A DNA stretch of 64,000 bases, taken from Pseudomonas sp. GR 6-02 (lineage in GTDB: Bacteria; Pseudomonadota; Gammaproteobacteria; Pseudomonadales; Pseudomonadaceae). Positions 54,073 to 64,000 of the stretch are shown one piece after another (the first letter of the stretch is position 1; every line of letters begins with the position of its first letter). The DNA is taken from positions 1,683,001-1,747,000 of the forward strand of contig NZ_CP011567.1 in the NCBI RefSeq assembly GCF_001655615.1, given 5' to 3'. Both the position numbers and the translations under genes were made by a program. Under the pieces are notes generated by a model that saw only the letters and a list, made by a program, of their open reading frames with translations, searched no databases and was not told the DNA's origin.

Positions 54073-55596
54073 ATGTTCGAATCCGCCGAAATCGGTCATG
54101 CCATTGACAAAGAAACCTATGAAGCCGAAGTGCCGGCCCTGCGTGAAGCCTTGCTTGAAGCGCAGTTCGAACTTCGGCAGCAACACCGTTTTCCAGTGAT
54201 CATTTTGATCAACGGCATCGAAGGGGCCGGCAAGGGCGAGACGGTCAAGTTGCTCAACGAATGGATGGACCCGCGCCTGATCGAGGTCCGCACCTTCGAC
54301 CAGCAGACTGACGAAGAGCTGGCTCGACCACCCGCCTGGCGCTACTGGCGGATGCTCCCGGCCAAGGGGCGCATGGGGATTTTCTTCGGTAACTGGTACA
54401 GCCAGATGCTGCAAGGGCGGGTTCATGGTTTGTTCAAGGATCCGCGACTCGATCAAGCCATCAACGGCGCCGAGCGACTGGAGAAGATGTTGTGCGACGA
54501 AGGCGCGCTGATCTTCAAGTTCTGGTTTCACCTCTCCAAGAAGCAAATGAAAGCGCGGCTCAAGGCGCTGAACGACGATCCGCTGCACAGCTGGCGCATC
54601 AGCCCGCTGGACTGGCAACAATCCGCGACCTACGACAAGTTCGTGAAGTACGGCGAACGGGTACTGCGCCGCACCAGCCGCGACTACGCGCCGTGGCACG
54701 TGATTGCTGGCCTGGATGCGCGTTATCGCAGCCTGGCGGTTGGCAAGATTCTGCTCGAGGGCCTGCAGAGCGCGCTCAAGAGACCCAGGATTCACCCGCA
54801 CAAAGTCAGTGCCGCGCCCTTGTCTCCCAGCGTCGATCACGTGAATCTGCTCGACAGCCTGGACCTGACCCTGAACCTGGACAAGGACGATTACGAAGAG
54901 CAACTGATTACCGAGCAGGCACGGTTTTCCGGGCTGATGCGCGACAAACGCATGCGTCGTCACGCGTTGATCGCGGTGTTCGAGGGCAACGACGCGGCAG
55001 GCAAGGGCGGGGCGATCCGTCGGGTGGCCGCGGCACTCGACCCACGTCAGTACAACATCGTGCCGATCGCCGCGCCTACCGAAGAAGAACGGGCGCAGCC
55101 GTATCTCTGGCGGTTCTGGCGGCATATTCCGGCGCGGGGAAAATTCACTGTGTTCGATCGTTCCTGGTATGGCCGGGTGCTGGTGGAGCGCATCGAGGGT
55201 TTTTGCAGCGAGGCGGACTGGTTGCGTGCCTACAGCGAGATCAACGACTTCGAAGAGCAGCTCGACGATGCCGGGGTGATCGTGGTCAAGTTCTGGCTGA
55301 CCATCGACAAACAGACTCAGATGGAGCGCTTCCAGGAGCGCGAAGAGATCCCCTTCAAGCGTTTCAAGATTACTGAAGACGACTGGCGTAACCGCGACAA
55401 GTGGGACGATTACCGCGCTGCGGTCGGCGATATGGTCGACCGCACCAGCACCGAGGTATCGCCCTGGACCCTGGTGGAGGCCAACGACAAGCGCTGGGCG
55501 CGGGTCAAGGTATTGCGCACCCTCAATGAGGCGCTGGAAGCAGCATTCGAAAAGTCCGACAAACGGGAGAAGAAACTGCAAAAGCGCAAGCGCTGA
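54073..55596 (+). CDS. pap: Polyphosphate:AMP phosphotransferase (class II PPK2)
   Basis: This tandem-domain PPK2 (507 aa) phosphorylates AMP to ADP with polyphosphate. Each half has a Walker A: INGIEGAGKGETVKLLNEWM near residue 52 and FEGNDAAGKGGAIRRVAA near residue 308, with matching WRYWRMLPAKGR and WRFWRHIPARGK lid segments. The duplicated structure marks the AMP-specific class II. ATG 54073 has GGAAGGAGCGTCTCC upstream. The first domain of class II enzymes often lacks activity. Confidence 0.94.
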   Translation: MFESAEIGHAIDKETYEAEVPALREALLEAQFELRQQHRFPVIILINGIEGAGKGETVKLLNEWMDPRLIEVRTFDQQTDEELARPPAWRYWRMLPAKGRMGIFFGNWYSQMLQGRVHGLFKDPRLDQAINGAERLEKMLCDEGALIFKFWFHLSKKQMKARLKALNDDPLHSWRISPLDWQQSATYDKFVKYGERVLRRTSRDYAPWHVIAGLDARYRSLAVGKILLEGLQSALKRPRIHPHKVSAAPLSPSVDHVNLLDSLDLTLNLDKDDYEEQLITEQARFSGLMRDKRMRRHALIAVFEGNDAAGKGGAIRRVAAALDPRQYNIVPIAAPTEEERAQPYLWRFWRHIPARGKFTVFDRSWYGRVLVERIEGFCSEADWLRAYSEINDFEEQLDDAGVIVVKFWLTIDKQTQMERFQEREEIPFKRFKITEDDWRNRDKWDDYRAAVGDMVDRTSTEVSPWTLVEANDKRWARVKVLRTLNEALEAAFEKSDKREKKLQKRKR

Positions 55597-55701
55597 GCCG
55601 ATGGTTACGCATACGCGGGGTGAATGATTGTCGCGGTCAGTCATGAGTCGGACTTATGCTCGGTCCAACTCCCGACTGACAACAACAATGAGGTGTATGC
55701 C

Positions 55702-56886
55702 ATGCGTGAAGTGGTGATCGTCGACAGCGTGCGGACCGGCCTGGCCAAATCCTTTCGCGGCAAGTTCAACATGACCCGTCCCGACGACATGGCGGCCCAC
55801 TGTGTCAACGCGCTGCTCACGCGCAATGACGTCGACCCGTCCAGCGTCGAGGATTGCATCGTCGGCGCCGGTTCCAACGAAGGTGCCCAGGGTTACAACA
55901 TCGGTCGCAACGTCGCGGTGCTGTCGCACCTGGGCATCGGCACGGGTGGCATGACCCTTAACCGCTTCTGTTCGTCGGGCTTGCAGGCCATCGCGATTGC
56001 CGCCAATCAGATCGCTTCCGGTTGCAGCGACATCATCGTCGCCGGCGGTGTCGAGTCGATCAGCCTGACCATGAAAAGCGTCAACACCGACCACCTGATC
56101 AACCCGCTGCTGAAAGAGCAGGTGCCAGGTATCTATTTCCCCATGGGCCAGACGGCCGAGATCGTCGCGCGTCGTTACAGCGTCAGTCGTGAAGAGCAGG
56201 ATCTGTACGCCCTGCAAAGCCAGCAACGTACCGCTCTGGCGCAGGCCGCCGGGTTGTTCAACGATGAAATCGTGCCGATGGCGGTGAAGTATCGCGTTGA
56301 AGACAAGGCCACCGGCCAGGTGCAGATCCTCGACGGCATTGTCGATCACGACGACTGCAACCGCCCCGACACCACCCTGCAAAGCCTGGCGGGATTGAGA
56401 CCGGTGTTTGCCGAAGACGGCTCAGTAACGGCCGGCAACTCTTCGCAGCTGTCCGACGGTGCTTCGATGACCCTGGTGATGAGCCTGGAAAAGGCCCTGG
56501 CGCTGGGGCTCAAGCCCAAAGCCTTCTTTCGCGGTTTCACCGTGGCCGGGTGCCAGCCGGACGAGATGGGCATCGGCCCGGTGTTCTCGGTGCCGAAGTT
56601 GCTCAAGGCCAAGGGGTTGCAGATTGCCGACATTGATTTGTGGGAGCTCAATGAAGCGTTCGCCTCGCAATGCCTGTACAGCCGCGATCGGCTGGAAATC
56701 GACAACGACAAATACAACGTCAATGGCGGCTCGATTTCCATCGGCCACCCGTTCGGCATGACCGGTTCGCGTCAGGTCGGGCACATCGTGCGCGAGTTGC
56801 AGCGACGCAACTTGCGCTACGGCATCGTCACCATGTGCGTGGGCGGTGGGATGGGGGCTACGGGGTTGTTTGAGGCGGTGCGTTAA
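55702..56886 (+). CDS. Thiolase family acyl-CoA acetyltransferase
   Basis: This thiolase (394 aa) catalyses cleavage or condensation of 3-ketoacyl-CoA. The nucleophilic cysteine is in LNRFCSSGLQAIA (about residue 90), the histidine in SIGHPFGMTGSRQ and the second cysteine in TMCVGGGMGA. Its partner fadB is not next to it, so it is more likely an acetyl-CoA acetyltransferase or a stand-alone degradative thiolase than the FadA of fadBA. ATG 55702 follows AATGAGGTGTATGCC. Confidence 0.92.
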   Translation: MREVVIVDSVRTGLAKSFRGKFNMTRPDDMAAHCVNALLTRNDVDPSSVEDCIVGAGSNEGAQGYNIGRNVAVLSHLGIGTGGMTLNRFCSSGLQAIAIAANQIASGCSDIIVAGGVESISLTMKSVNTDHLINPLLKEQVPGIYFPMGQTAEIVARRYSVSREEQDLYALQSQQRTALAQAAGLFNDEIVPMAVKYRVEDKATGQVQILDGIVDHDDCNRPDTTLQSLAGLRPVFAEDGSVTAGNSSQLSDGASMTLVMSLEKALALGLKPKAFFRGFTVAGCQPDEMGIGPVFSVPKLLKAKGLQIADIDLWELNEAFASQCLYSRDRLEIDNDKYNVNGGSISIGHPFGMTGSRQVGHIVRELQRRNLRYGIVTMCVGGGMGATGLFEAVR

Positions 56887-56901
56887 TTCCGTGAGGTCGC
56901 C

Positions 56902-56923
56902 TTCGCGGGCAAGCCTCGCTCCT
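56902..56923 (+). repeat. Single REP unit, family B
   Basis: TTCGCGGGCAAGCCTCGCTC matches the left arm of the pair at 15937; no inverted partner follows. A separate GC-rich hairpin (CCCGCGAG with CTCGCGGG) lies at about 56942-56968. Confidence 0.7.
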
Positions 56924-56972
56924 TGTATGTTGCGCTTACACCCCGCGAGAGCAGTTATGCTCGCGGGTGTTG

Positions 56973-57176
56973 TCATCTCGATGACATGTTCATGCTCAAA
57001 GCCTGCATCCGCTCGATATAAGCCTGGATCTCCTTCTCGGCCGTCGCCGGATTATCGAACGGCCCCTCCAGGGTCTGTTCCCGGGTGGTGAAATACAGCT
57101 CCCCATTGACACGACACAACCGGTCACAGCGAAAGTGCGTGGCGGGGGCGGTGTCCTGGGCGCGCATGCCGTACAT
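56973..57176 (-). CDS. Small conserved protein (DUF6316-like)
   Basis: This small soluble protein (67 aa) starts MYGMRAQDTAPATHFRCDRL, has a compact beta-rich middle (VNGELYFTTREQTLEGPFDN) and a helical tail. It resembles short Pseudomonas proteins of the DUF6316 type, which is from memory and not certain. Start 57176 is set by AGGAGATCGCCC; a longer frame reaches 57218. Function is unknown. Confidence 0.75.
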   Translation of the reverse strand: MYGMRAQDTAPATHFRCDRLCRVNGELYFTTREQTLEGPFDNPATAEKEIQAYIERMQALSMNMSSR

Positions 57177-57377
57177 GGGCGATCTCCTGCAGAGGGCGGT
57201 TTCAATGAGCTTATGCATGAACCCTTTGCAACGCCTGGCGAGCTGATCGACGGCATCCCGTCAATGTCATGGTGCGACCCGCACAGTTTCATTCGCGGCC
57301 CGAGGGCAACTGTCCCTGTGTCGCGCTTCGGTCTGAGCCTAGAATGAGCATTCTTGCCAATGGGCTTCGGGGGCAGC

Positions 57378-58337
57378 ATGCATATTTCATCGGGTCGCTG
57401 GGTGTACGGTTTATTCCTGGCCTTGCTGACCGCGTTGTTGTGGGGAATTCTGCCGATCAAACTCAAGCAAGTGCTGTTGGTGATGGACCCAGTGACAGTG
57501 ACCTGGTTTCGCCTGATGGTGTCCGGCGGGTGCCTGTTCATATATCTGGCGGCGACCAGACGCTTGCCGAGTCGCAAAGTCCTCGGCCCGCGCGGTGGCT
57601 GGTTGGTGTTGATGGCGGTACTCGGACTGGTCGGCAACTACGTGCTGTACCTGATGGGCCTGAACCTGCTCAGCGCCGGCACCGCACAACTGGTGGTGCA
57701 GATGGGCCCGATCATGTTGCTGATCGCCAGTCTGTTCGTGTTCAAGGAGCGTTTCAGCGTGGGGCAGGGGATTGGCCTGCTGGTGCTGCTGATCGGCTTT
57801 GCACTGTTCTTCAATCAGCGCCTGGGCGAGTTGCTCACCTCCCTGACCGATTACACCGCGGGTGTGCTGATGGTGCTGTTGGCGTCGACGGTCTGGACCT
57901 TCTATGCCTTGGGCCAGAAGCAGTTGCTCACGGTGTGGAATTCGTTGCAGGTGATGATGGTGATTTACCTGTTCTGCGCGCTGTTGCTGACGCCGTGGGT
58001 GCATCCGCTGGAAGCACTGCAACTGAGCCCGCTGCAAGGCTGGCTGCTGCTGGCGTGCTGCTTGAACACCCTGATCGCGTATGGCGCCTTCGCCGAAGCC
58101 CTGGCCCATTGGGAAGCGTCGCGGGTCAGCGCGACGCTGGCGATCACGCCGCTGGTGACCTTTGCCGCGGTGGCCGTGGCGGCCTGGTTATGGCCTGATT
58201 TTGTGCATGCCGAAACGATCAACGGTCTGGGTTATGGCGGGGCGGTGCTGGTGGTGCTCGGGTCGGCGCTGGTGGCGTTGGGGCCATCGTTGATCGCCGG
58301 GCTCAGGGCACGGCGGGTGCGGATGGCAGCCAGTTAG
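57378..58337 (+). CDS. DMT (EamA) family transporter
   Basis: This is a ten-segment inner-membrane drug/metabolite transporter (about 319 aa) with two EamA repeats. The first covers about residues 10-140 (LFLALLTALLWGILPIKLKQ, WFRLMVSGGCLF, GTAQLVVQMGPIMLL) and the second about 155-300 (VWTFYALGQKQLL, ASRVSATLAITPLVTF). The start is uncertain among 57354, 57360 and 57378. Substrate unknown. Confidence 0.86.
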   Translation: MHISSGRWVYGLFLALLTALLWGILPIKLKQVLLVMDPVTVTWFRLMVSGGCLFIYLAATRRLPSRKVLGPRGGWLVLMAVLGLVGNYVLYLMGLNLLSAGTAQLVVQMGPIMLLIASLFVFKERFSVGQGIGLLVLLIGFALFFNQRLGELLTSLTDYTAGVLMVLLASTVWTFYALGQKQLLTVWNSLQVMMVIYLFCALLLTPWVHPLEALQLSPLQGWLLLACCLNTLIAYGAFAEALAHWEASRVSATLAITPLVTFAAVAVAAWLWPDFVHAETINGLGYGGAVLVVLGSALVALGPSLIAGLRARRVRMAAS

Positions 58338-58351
58338 ACCGCGTTATCGTT

Positions 58352-58444
58352 CATCGCGGGCAAGCCACGCTCCCACAGGTTTTGGGTCGCTCACGGGTGT
58401 TGTGATTGACACAAATCCTGTGGGAGCGTGGCTTGCCCGCGATG
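58352..58444. repeat. REP inverted pair, family B variant
   Basis: CATCGCGGGCAAGCCACGCT is repeated inverted at the right end; the arms are 28 bp long and perfect (58352-58379 with 58417-58444). It lies between the convergent DMT transporter and fumC genes, where it could help terminate both transcripts. Confidence 0.88.
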
Positions 58445-58468
58445 ACTGACTGTCGGGCGCTAGAGAAC

Positions 58469-59863
<1,395 letters not shown>

Positions 59864-60055
59864 CATGCACACTCCTGTAGGTCTGATAGCGCAGTTTAGG
59901 CTGTGATCGCCGGTTGTGGTTCCATCAGTCTGGAATTTGACCGTTCGACCCCTCTAAATCAGTCGCGACAAGGCTTGGGGTTGAGCGACACACTTTTTTA
60001 GGCGCAGAATGGGCGCCCTTGGGGTTATACCTCGCCTGCTAGAAAAGGAAACTCG

Positions 60056-60586
60056 ATGACTCGTCTTCGTGCCATCTGTACCGCGGTTGCACTGGTTTGC
60101 GCCAGCGGCCAGGTTTTTGCCGATACCGCCAGCCACAACGCCAGTGCCGAAGCTTTCCTGACCCTGGCGCACGCTGACAAACTGGGCACTCCGGTGTACA
60201 TGCAAGTGCAGCAAATGTTCGCTCAGCGCTTTGAACAGACCAAAGCCCCTGAGTCGAAGAAAGCCGTTCTGGAAACTTATCAGGCCAAGGCCAACGCAGC
60301 GCTGGACGCAGCCATTGGCTGGAACAAGCTGAAGCCGGACATGGTCAAGCTCTACACCACCAACTTCAGCGAATCCGAGCTCAAGGATCTGGTGGCGTTC
60401 TACCAGTCGCCACTGGGCAAGAAAGTCCTGGAAAAAATGCCGCAGCTGACTCAGCAATCGGCCCAGATGACTCAAGCCAAGCTGGAAAGCGCGGTGCCTG
60501 TGGTCAACAAACTGCTGGCTGACATGACTAACGAGCTGGATCCTAAAGCCGGCGCCGCTGCTCCTGCAGCCAAGAAAAAGCCTTAA
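60056..60586 (+). CDS. DUF2059 family secreted protein
   Basis: This secreted protein (176 aa) has a signal peptide ending near VFADTA (residue 24). The DUF2059 region is seen in LYTTNFSESELKDLVAFYQSPLGKKVLEKMPQLTQQ, and the C-terminal tail is Ala/Lys-rich. The function is unknown and the location likely periplasmic. It is followed 12 bp later by the BolA-family gene, so they may share a transcript. Confidence 0.9.
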   Translation: MTRLRAICTAVALVCASGQVFADTASHNASAEAFLTLAHADKLGTPVYMQVQQMFAQRFEQTKAPESKKAVLETYQAKANAALDAAIGWNKLKPDMVKLYTTNFSESELKDLVAFYQSPLGKKVLEKMPQLTQQSAQMTQAKLESAVPVVNKLLADMTNELDPKAGAAAPAAKKKP

Positions 60587-60598
60587 GCGGAGCCGGGT

Positions 60599-60898
60599 AT
60601 GACCATGCAACAACGCATCGAATCGACGCTGGGGCTGCTACAGCCCGAGCACCTGCAAGTGCTGGATGAAAGCCATATGCACAGCCGTGGGTTGCAGACC
60701 CACTTCAAGGCGGTGGTGGTCAGCCGGCAGTTCGAAGGGCTCAATCGCGTCAAGCGTCACCAGAAGGTGTACGGCACTTTGGGCGAACTGATGGGCGAGT
60801 TCCATGCGTTGGCGCTGCATACCTACACGCCGGAGGAATGGGCGCAGATCGATGCGGCTCCGGCCTCGCCGACCTGTGCTGGCGGCAGCAAGCATTAA
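60599..60898 (+). CDS. BolA family protein
   Basis: This small BolA/IbaG-type protein (99 aa) has the BolA fold pattern ESTLGLLQPEHLQVLDESHM..RGLQTHFKAVVVSRQFEGLNRVKRHQKVYGTLGELMG. The conserved histidine in LDESHMHS is a possible [2Fe-2S] ligand with a monothiol glutaredoxin. It precedes a terminator and trhO. The gene name bolA is tempting, but the yrbA/ibaG paralogue cannot be excluded. Confidence 0.9.
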   Translation: MTMQQRIESTLGLLQPEHLQVLDESHMHSRGLQTHFKAVVVSRQFEGLNRVKRHQKVYGTLGELMGEFHALALHTYTPEEWAQIDAAPASPTCAGGSKH

Positions 60899-60923
60899 CC
60901 CTTGGTTTTTTGCTAGAATCCGC

Positions 60924-60953
60924 AACGCGCCGCTTACCCGGCGCGTTTTTTTT
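60924..60953 (+). terminator. Intrinsic terminator after the BolA gene
   Basis: AACGCGCCG and CGGCGCGTT pair around CTTACC, followed by TTTTTTTT. Confidence 0.92.
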
Positions 60954-61000
60954 CGCATCCGGTTCACCCCTTACGAGGGTAGCCACCTGGAGAATTACCC

Positions 61001-61942
61001 ATGACACAACAGATTGTCGTGGCGGCACTGTATAAGTTCGTCACCCTGGAAAATTACGTTGATCTGCGTGAGCCACTGCTGCAAGCGATGATCGACAACG
61101 GCATCAAAGGCACGCTGCTGATCGCCGAAGAAGGCATCAACGGCACCGTGTCCGGCAGCCGCGAAGGCATCGACGGGCTGATGGCCTGGCTCAAGAACGA
61201 CCCGCGCATGGACGACATCGACCACAAAGAGTCGTACTGCGACGAACAGCCGTTCTACCGCACCAAAGTCAAACTCAAGAAAGAAATCGTCACCCTGGGC
61301 GTTGAGGGCGTGGACCCGAACAAAAAGGTCGGCACCTATGTGGATCCGCAGAACTGGAACGCACTCATCAGCGATCCGGAAGTGCTGTTGATCGACACCC
61401 GCAATGACTACGAAGTCTCGATCGGCACCTTCGAAGGCGCCATCGATCCGAAGACCACCAGTTTTCGCGAATTCCCCGACTACATCAAAGCCAACTTCGA
61501 CCCGGCCGTGCACAAGAAAGTCGCGATGTTCTGCACCGGCGGCATTCGCTGCGAGAAGGCGTCGAGCTACATGCTCAGCCAGGGTTTCGACGAGGTCTAT
61601 CACCTCAAGGGCGGCATCCTGAAGTACCTCGAAGAGGTGCCGCAGGAAGAAACCAAATGGCAGGGCGACTGCTTCGTGTTCGATAACCGCGTGACCGTTC
61701 GTCACGATCTCAGCGAAGGCGACTACGATCAATGTCATGCCTGTCGTACGCCCGTCAGCGTTGAAGACCGCGCATCCGAGCACTATGTGGCCGGCATCAG
61801 TTGCCCGCACTGCTGGGATAAGCTGAGCGAGAAAACCCGTCGCAGTGCCATCGACCGGCAGAAGCAGATCGAACTGGCCAAGGCGCGCAACATGCCGCAC
61901 CCGATCGGTTACAACTACAAGCAATCCGCTTCCGAGGCTTGA
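61001..61942 (+). CDS. trhO: tRNA uridine(34) hydroxylase TrhO (rhodanese type)
   Basis: This enzyme (313 aa) makes 5-hydroxyuridine at the tRNA wobble position using oxygen. The N-terminal TrhO domain has [20 protein letters not shown]. The rhodanese domain carries the catalytic cysteine in [14 protein letters not shown], and a C-terminal zinc-ribbon-like segment has CHACRTPV and [20 protein letters not shown] is its ribosome binding site. It is followed 3 bp later by a DsbA-family gene. Confidence 0.93.
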   Translation: MTQQIVVAALYKFVTLENYVDLREPLLQAMIDNGIKGTLLIAEEGINGTVSGSREGIDGLMAWLKNDPRMDDIDHKESYCDEQPFYRTKVKLKKEIVTLGVEGVDPNKKVGTYVDPQNWNALISDPEVLLIDTRNDYEVSIGTFEGAIDPKTTSFREFPDYIKANFDPAVHKKVAMFCTGGIRCEKASSYMLSQGFDEVYHLKGGILKYLEEVPQEETKWQGDCFVFDNRVTVRHDLSEGDYDQCHACRTPVSVEDRASEHYVAGISCPHCWDKLSEKTRRSAIDRQKQIELAKARNMPHPIGYNYKQSASEA

Positions 61943-61945
61943 ACC

Positions 61946-62581
61946 ATGTCTGCACGCCTGCTCTATGTGATGGATCCGATGTGTTCCTGGTGCTGGGGCT
62001 TCGCTCCGGTGGCCAAAGCGCTGGTTGAGCAGGCGCAGGCGGCGGGTGTGGAGTTGCATCTGGTGGTGGGTGGTTTGCGCACCGGCAGTGGCGCGGCGCT
62101 GGAACCGACCACCCGGCGCTACATTCTTGAGCACTGGCAGGCGGTTCACGAGGCCACCGGCCAGCCGTTCAAATTTGAAGGCGCGTTGCCCGACGGGTTT
62201 GTCTACGACACCGAGCCTGCCTGTCGGGCGCTGGTGACTGCGCGCAGCCTGGCGCCGGATTGCGCCTGGACACTGCTCGGGCTGATCCAGCATGCGTTCT
62301 ATGCTGAAGGTCGCGACGTTACCCGTGCCAGCGTGTTGGTGGAACTGGCGGAGCAGGCCGGTTTGCCACGCATCGAATTTGCCGCAGCCTTCGATCGTGC
62401 CGATCAGCACGCTGCGACCGCCGCCGATTTCACTTGGGTCCAGGACCTGGGTATTGCCGGTTTTCCGACCTTGCTGGCAGAGCGCAATGGTCAATTGGCG
62501 CTGCTGACCAATGGCTATCAGCCCTTGAGCGAGTTGTCACCGTTGCTCGGCCGCTGGCTGGAGCGCGCTGCCTGTGCATGA
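61946..62581 (+). CDS. DsbA family protein (FrnE-like oxidoreductase)
   Basis: This thioredoxin-fold protein (211 aa) has the active site MDPMCSWCWGF (CSWC) and a long helical insert, with cis-Pro in the AGFPTL motif near residue 174. There is no signal peptide, so it is cytoplasmic, like FrnE or HCCA isomerase relatives. It overlaps the next gene by 8 bp. Confidence 0.88.
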   Translation: MSARLLYVMDPMCSWCWGFAPVAKALVEQAQAAGVELHLVVGGLRTGSGAALEPTTRRYILEHWQAVHEATGQPFKFEGALPDGFVYDTEPACRALVTARSLAPDCAWTLLGLIQHAFYAEGRDVTRASVLVELAEQAGLPRIEFAAAFDRADQHAATAADFTWVQDLGIAGFPTLLAERNGQLALLTNGYQPLSELSPLLGRWLERAACA

Positions 62582-64000
62582 TCTGCCCGATGATGCAGCA
62601 GCTTCCAAACGTGTCGATCGGCTGAGCTGGGCGGAAGTCCGCCGCCTGGCCCTACACCATAAAAAATCCCTGTGGATCGCCAACGGCGTTGCGGTATTGG
62701 CAACGCTGTGCAGCGTGCCGATCCCGTTGCTGTTGCCGTTGCTGGTGGACGAAGTGCTGCTGGGCCACGGTGACGTTGCACTGAAAGTCATGAACCACGC
62801 ACTGCCCGACGTCTGGCAGAAAGCCGCGGGTTATATCGGCCTGATGCTGCTGGTGACCCTGGCGCTGCGTTGCGCCGCGTTGTTGTTCAACGTGGTGCAG
62901 GCGAAATTGTTTGCGGCGCTGGCCAAGGACATCGTGTATCGGATTCGGGTGCGGTTGATCGACCGGCTCAAGCGCATCTCGCTGGGCGAATACGAAAGCC
63001 TGGGCAGTGGCACGGTGACCACGCATCTGGTCACCGACCTGGACACGCTGGACAAATTCGTCGGCGAAACCCTCAGTCGTTTCCTCGTGGCGATGCTGAC
63101 ACTGGTGGGCACCGCATCGATCCTGATGTGGATGCACTGGAAACTCGCGCTGCTGATTCTGCTGTTCAACCCGCTGGTGATCTACGCCACGGTGCAGTTG
63201 GGCAAGCGGGTCAAACATCTGAAGAAGCTCGAGAACGACAGCACCTCACGCTTCACCCAAGCCTTGACCGAAACCCTGGACGCCATCCAGGAAGTGCGTG
63301 CCGGTAATCGTCAGGGTTTTTTCCTCGGACGGTTGGGGCAGCGAGCGCGGGAAGTGCGCGATTACGCGGTGAGCTCGCAGTGGAAAACCGATGCATCGAA
63401 TCGGGCCAGCGGTTTGCTGTTCCAGTTCGGCATCGATATTTTCCGCGCCGCGGCCATGCTCACCGTGCTGTTTTCCGACCTGTCCATCGGCCAGATGCTG
63501 GCGGTGTTCAGCTACCTGTGGTTCATGATCGGTCCGGTGGAGCAGCTGCTCAATCTGCAGTACGCCTTTTATGCCGCTGGTGGTGCGCTGTCGCGGATCA
63601 ACGAGTTGCTGGCCCGTGCCGACGAGCCGCAATACACCGGCAGCGTCGACCCGTTTCAGGGGCGCGACACGGTGGGCATCGAAGTTCAGGGACTGAGTTT
63701 CGGCTACGGCGACGAGTTGGTGCTGAACCAAATGAACCTGTCGATTGCCCCCGGTGAAAAAGTCGCGATTGTCGGCGCCAGCGGTGGAGGCAAAAGTACT
63801 CTGGTGCAGTTGCTGCTGGGCTTGTACACGCCGCTGGCCGGGACTATCCGTTTCGGTGGTTCGACTCAGCAAGAAATCGGCCTGGAAACCGTACGCGAAA
63901 ATGTCGCCGTGGTCCTGCAACATCCCGCCCTGTTCAACGACACCGTGCGCGCCAACCTGACCATGGGCCGCGAACGCAGTGACGAGGCCTGCTGGCAGGC
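62574..64000 (+). CDS. ABC transporter, fused membrane and ATP-binding domains, 3' end outside the window
   Basis: This is the N-terminal 475 residues of an ABC exporter (MsbA/lipid or drug type). The membrane domain has about six segments (about residues 35-320). The ATPase domain begins at about residue 350, with Walker A GASGGGKSTLVQLLLG. The frame is open to base 64000, so the signature and Walker B lie outside. It starts with GTG at 62574 inside the DsbA-like gene and is coupled to it. Substrate unknown. Confidence 0.88.
   Translation, partial: MHDLPDDAAASKRVDRLSWAEVRRLALHHKKSLWIANGVAVLATLCSVPIPLLLPLLVDEVLLGHGDVALKVMNHALPDVWQKAAGYIGLMLLVTLALRCAALLFNVVQAKLFAALAKDIVYRIRVRLIDRLKRISLGEYESLGSGTVTTHLVTDLDTLDKFVGETLSRFLVAMLTLVGTASILMWMHWKLALLILLFNPLVIYATVQLGKRVKHLKKLENDSTSRFTQALTETLDAIQEVRAGNRQGFFLGRLGQRAREVRDYAVSSQWKTDASNRASGLLFQFGIDIFRAAAMLTVLFSDLSIGQMLAVFSYLWFMIGPVEQLLNLQYAFYAAGGALSRINELLARADEPQYTGSVDPFQGRDTVGIEVQGLSFGYGDELVLNQMNLSIAPGEKVAIVGASGGGKSTLVQLLLGLYTPLAGTIRFGGSTQQEIGLETVRENVAVVLQHPALFNDTVRANLTMGRERSDEACWQ

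Noticed and set aside
54040..55644. 534-codon open frame on the minus strand
   Set aside because: It is antisense to pap and shows no domain.
60995..62494. 499-codon open frame on the minus strand
   Set aside because: It spans two well-supported plus-strand genes (trhO and the DsbA-like gene).

Overview
The window is chromosomal DNA of a fluorescent Pseudomonas, most like the P. fluorescens group. It has GC-rich codon use, the pabC-mltG-tmk-holB-pilZ-tatD order of Pseudomonas, the NAGGN osmolyte genes, a Pseudomonas etfQO/etfBA locus and several REP/REPIN-type inverted repeats. I saw no tRNA, rRNA, CRISPR array, transposase or prophage gene. The identification rests on recognised protein families and gene order, not on a database search.

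Layout. 1-4.7 kb: folate/peptidoglycan/dTMP/replication cluster (partial pabC, mltG, tmk, holB, pilZ, tatD). 4.7-5.1 kb: an antisense locus that matches the sRNA RgsA in position and structure. 5.1-9.2 kb: a TetR regulator, a MoaA-like radical SAM enzyme, a lipoprotein, a DUF1285 protein and a cytoplasmic-type lipase. 9.4-15.9 kb: a sugar cluster with a FadR-type GntR regulator, SMP-30 lactonase, SDR dehydrogenase and the AraFGH ABC importer. 16.1-20.3 kb: a four-gene nucleoside-like salvage operon (GntR/HutC regulator, ADP-ribosylglycohydrolase, NCS1 permease, PfkB kinase) with the logic of E. coli yegTUVW. 20.4-22.6 kb: small conserved genes, an HD hydrolase and a GNAT enzyme. 22.7-25.3 kb: an accessory islet with an unknown protein, a PAAR protein, a Ser-Asp-His hydrolase and a lipoprotein, read here as an orphan type VI secretion effector/immunity module, followed by a gene fragment. 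25.4-30.6 kb: the D-galactonate (De Ley-Doudoroff) cluster dgoK-dgoA-dgoD-dgoT plus an IclR regulator. 30.6-32.7 kb: a zinc alcohol dehydrogenase and a divergent AraC regulator. 32.8-36.7 kb: etfQO and divergent etfBA, with a PsrA-like operator between them. 36.8-46.9 kb: envelope and housekeeping genes, a MocR regulator, an LTA-synthase-like enzyme and a divergent CsrA/RsmA paralogue. 46.9-51.6 kb: the N-acetylglutaminylglutamine amide osmoprotectant genes. 51.8-64 kb: mnmC, polyphosphate:AMP phosphotransferase, thiolase, a DMT exporter, fumC, a BolA-family gene, trhO, a DsbA-family protein and a partial ABC exporter.

How the genes connect. The most informative new signal is a near-identical promoter module with the same palindrome (TCCCA-N5-TGGGA), the same -35 (TTGAGA), the same 18-bp spacer and the same -10 (TATAGT). 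It lies upstream of both the SDR gene (11.07 kb) and dgoK (25.38 kb). It suggests that one regulator, plausibly the IclR protein encoded at 29.8 kb, co-controls sugar oxidation/uptake and galactonate breakdown. If so, AraFGH, the SDR and the lactonase would deliver D-galactonate (or L-arabonate) to the dgo enzymes. Two post-transcriptional regulators, RgsA and an RsmA paralogue, also lie in the window. The leader of the latter can fold to occlude its own ribosome binding site.
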